A stretch of DNA of 5,363 nucleotides, taken from the NCBI GenBank assembly GCA_903928835.1, contig CAIYSK010000225.1, positions 1 to 5,363 of the forward strand, in the 5' to 3' direction. A program made the translations under genes and the position numbers. Shown here piece by piece: positions 4,894 through 5,363 of the stretch. This DNA is from an uncultured cyanobacterium (GTDB lineage Bacteria > Cyanobacteriota > Cyanobacteriia > PCC-6307 > Cyanobiaceae). The stretch's first letter is position 1. Every line of letters begins with the position of its first letter. The notes under the pieces were generated by a model. The model had not been told where the DNA came from, ran no database searches, and worked only from the letters and a program-made list of their open reading frames with translations.

Positions 4894-5363
4894 ATGACGT
4901 CCTTTTTCCGAATCCTGCCACTTGAGAAAGACGACATTCCGGTGGTGACCGTCTGGGCCCGGCAGGAGGGCTTCGCGCCAGGGCTCGGGGATCTGGCCAT
5001 CTACCGCCACACAGACCGTCAGGGCATTTGGGTGGGCTGGTTAGGCAACGAGCGGATCGGCTGCATCACCGGGGTGCGGTACAACGCCGCCTATGGATTT
5101 ATTGGGCTCTACCTGGTGTGTCCACCTTGGCGAGGTCGCGGCTACGGACTAGAGCTCTGGCGCCACGCCCTTGAGCACCTGGGCGATCTGCCCTGTGTGG
5201 GTGTCGAGGCGGCGCCAGATCGCTCAGACGACTACGCAATCTGGGGATTTCAGCCGGCTGCTGCCACCGTGCGCTGGCAGCTGATCAGCGATGGTGAATC
5301 GTCCTGCGGGCTGGATACCGGCGGAGCCTGGCAACTTCTGGAGGGTGCTGCCATCCCCCAGAG
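4894..5363 (+). CDS. GNAT-family N-acetyltransferase, 3' partial
   Basis: 156 complete codons are visible before the window ends, with no stop. The product transfers an acetyl group from acetyl-CoA to an unknown amine. The order of elements is that of a GNAT domain: an N-terminal strand and helix (FRILPLEKDDIPVVTVWARQ), then EGFAPGLGDL, which fixes the substrate-side helix. A strand pair follows (GIWVGWLGNERIGCITGVRY, 44-63), then GFIGLYLVCPPW (68-79) and the acetyl-CoA pyrophosphate loop RGRGYG at 80-85. About residue 110 onward (GVEAAPDRSDDYAIWGF, then QPAAATVRWQL) is the closing part plus the start of a second, YitH/HsiC-like C-terminal region often found after this GNAT type. The ATG at 4894 is the first start after an in-frame TAG at 4873-4875; AGGGG upstream is too distant to be a good ribosome site. 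No other gene on its strand is visible to indicate a substrate. Confidence 0.8.
   Translation, partial: MTSFFRILPLEKDDIPVVTVWARQEGFAPGLGDLAIYRHTDRQGIWVGWLGNERIGCITGVRYNAAYGFIGLYLVCPPWRGRGYGLELWRHALEHLGDLPCVGVEAAPDRSDDYAIWGFQPAAATVRWQLISDGESSCGLDTGGAWQLLEGAAIPQ

Noticed and set aside
4689..5000. Plus-strand 78-codon and minus-strand 70-codon frames around the acetyltransferase start
   Set aside because: They overlap the SH3-like gene or the GNAT gene in the wrong frame and have low-complexity Ser/Pro/Arg composition.

Overview
The window looks like chromosomal DNA from a marine picocyanobacterium (Synechococcus/Cyanobium, or a Prochlorococcus with moderate GC). Reasons: GC is around or a little above one half, Shine-Dalgarno sites are mostly weak or absent, small secreted proteins and lipoproteins are abundant, and there is a short SH3-like protein of a style I associate with these genomes. 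This assignment rests on pattern recognition, not on a marker gene.

Left part, bases 1-2210, plus strand. A LysR-like regulator, cut at its 5' end by the window edge, is followed 34 nt later by an AraC-type regulator. The AraC protein stops after the first of its two expected DNA-binding helix-turn-helix units. The DNA just past its stop codon, read one frame over, still resembles the missing second unit, so this gene is probably a recently frameshifted regulator. Next comes a 91-codon small membrane protein with the best ribosome binding site in the window.

Middle part, bases 2211-3972, minus strand. Four genes are read leftward: a small exported protein (3972-3691), a Coq4-family protein with an intact HDxxH-x11-E metal motif (3689-3003), a small lipoprotein with an LSSC lipobox (2997-2722) and a small exported Cys-rich protein (2603-2358). 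The first three are separated by only 1 and 5 nt and are almost certainly one transcript. The 118-nt gap before the fourth holds nested and mutually exclusive inverted repeats. The 147-nt convergent gap at 2211-2357 holds two near-identical hairpin repeats 22 bp apart, with a compensatory base-pair change between them.

Right part, bases 3973-5363. A four-helix membrane protein of DUF2127 type (plus strand) converges on an easily missed 57-residue SH3-like gene (minus strand). A GNAT acetyltransferase then begins and runs off the right edge.

No RNA gene, CRISPR array, insertion sequence or phage module is visible. The points of most interest are the decayed AraC C-terminus, the Coq4/exported-protein operon in an organism that should make plastoquinone rather than ubiquinone, and the two structured intergenic regions.
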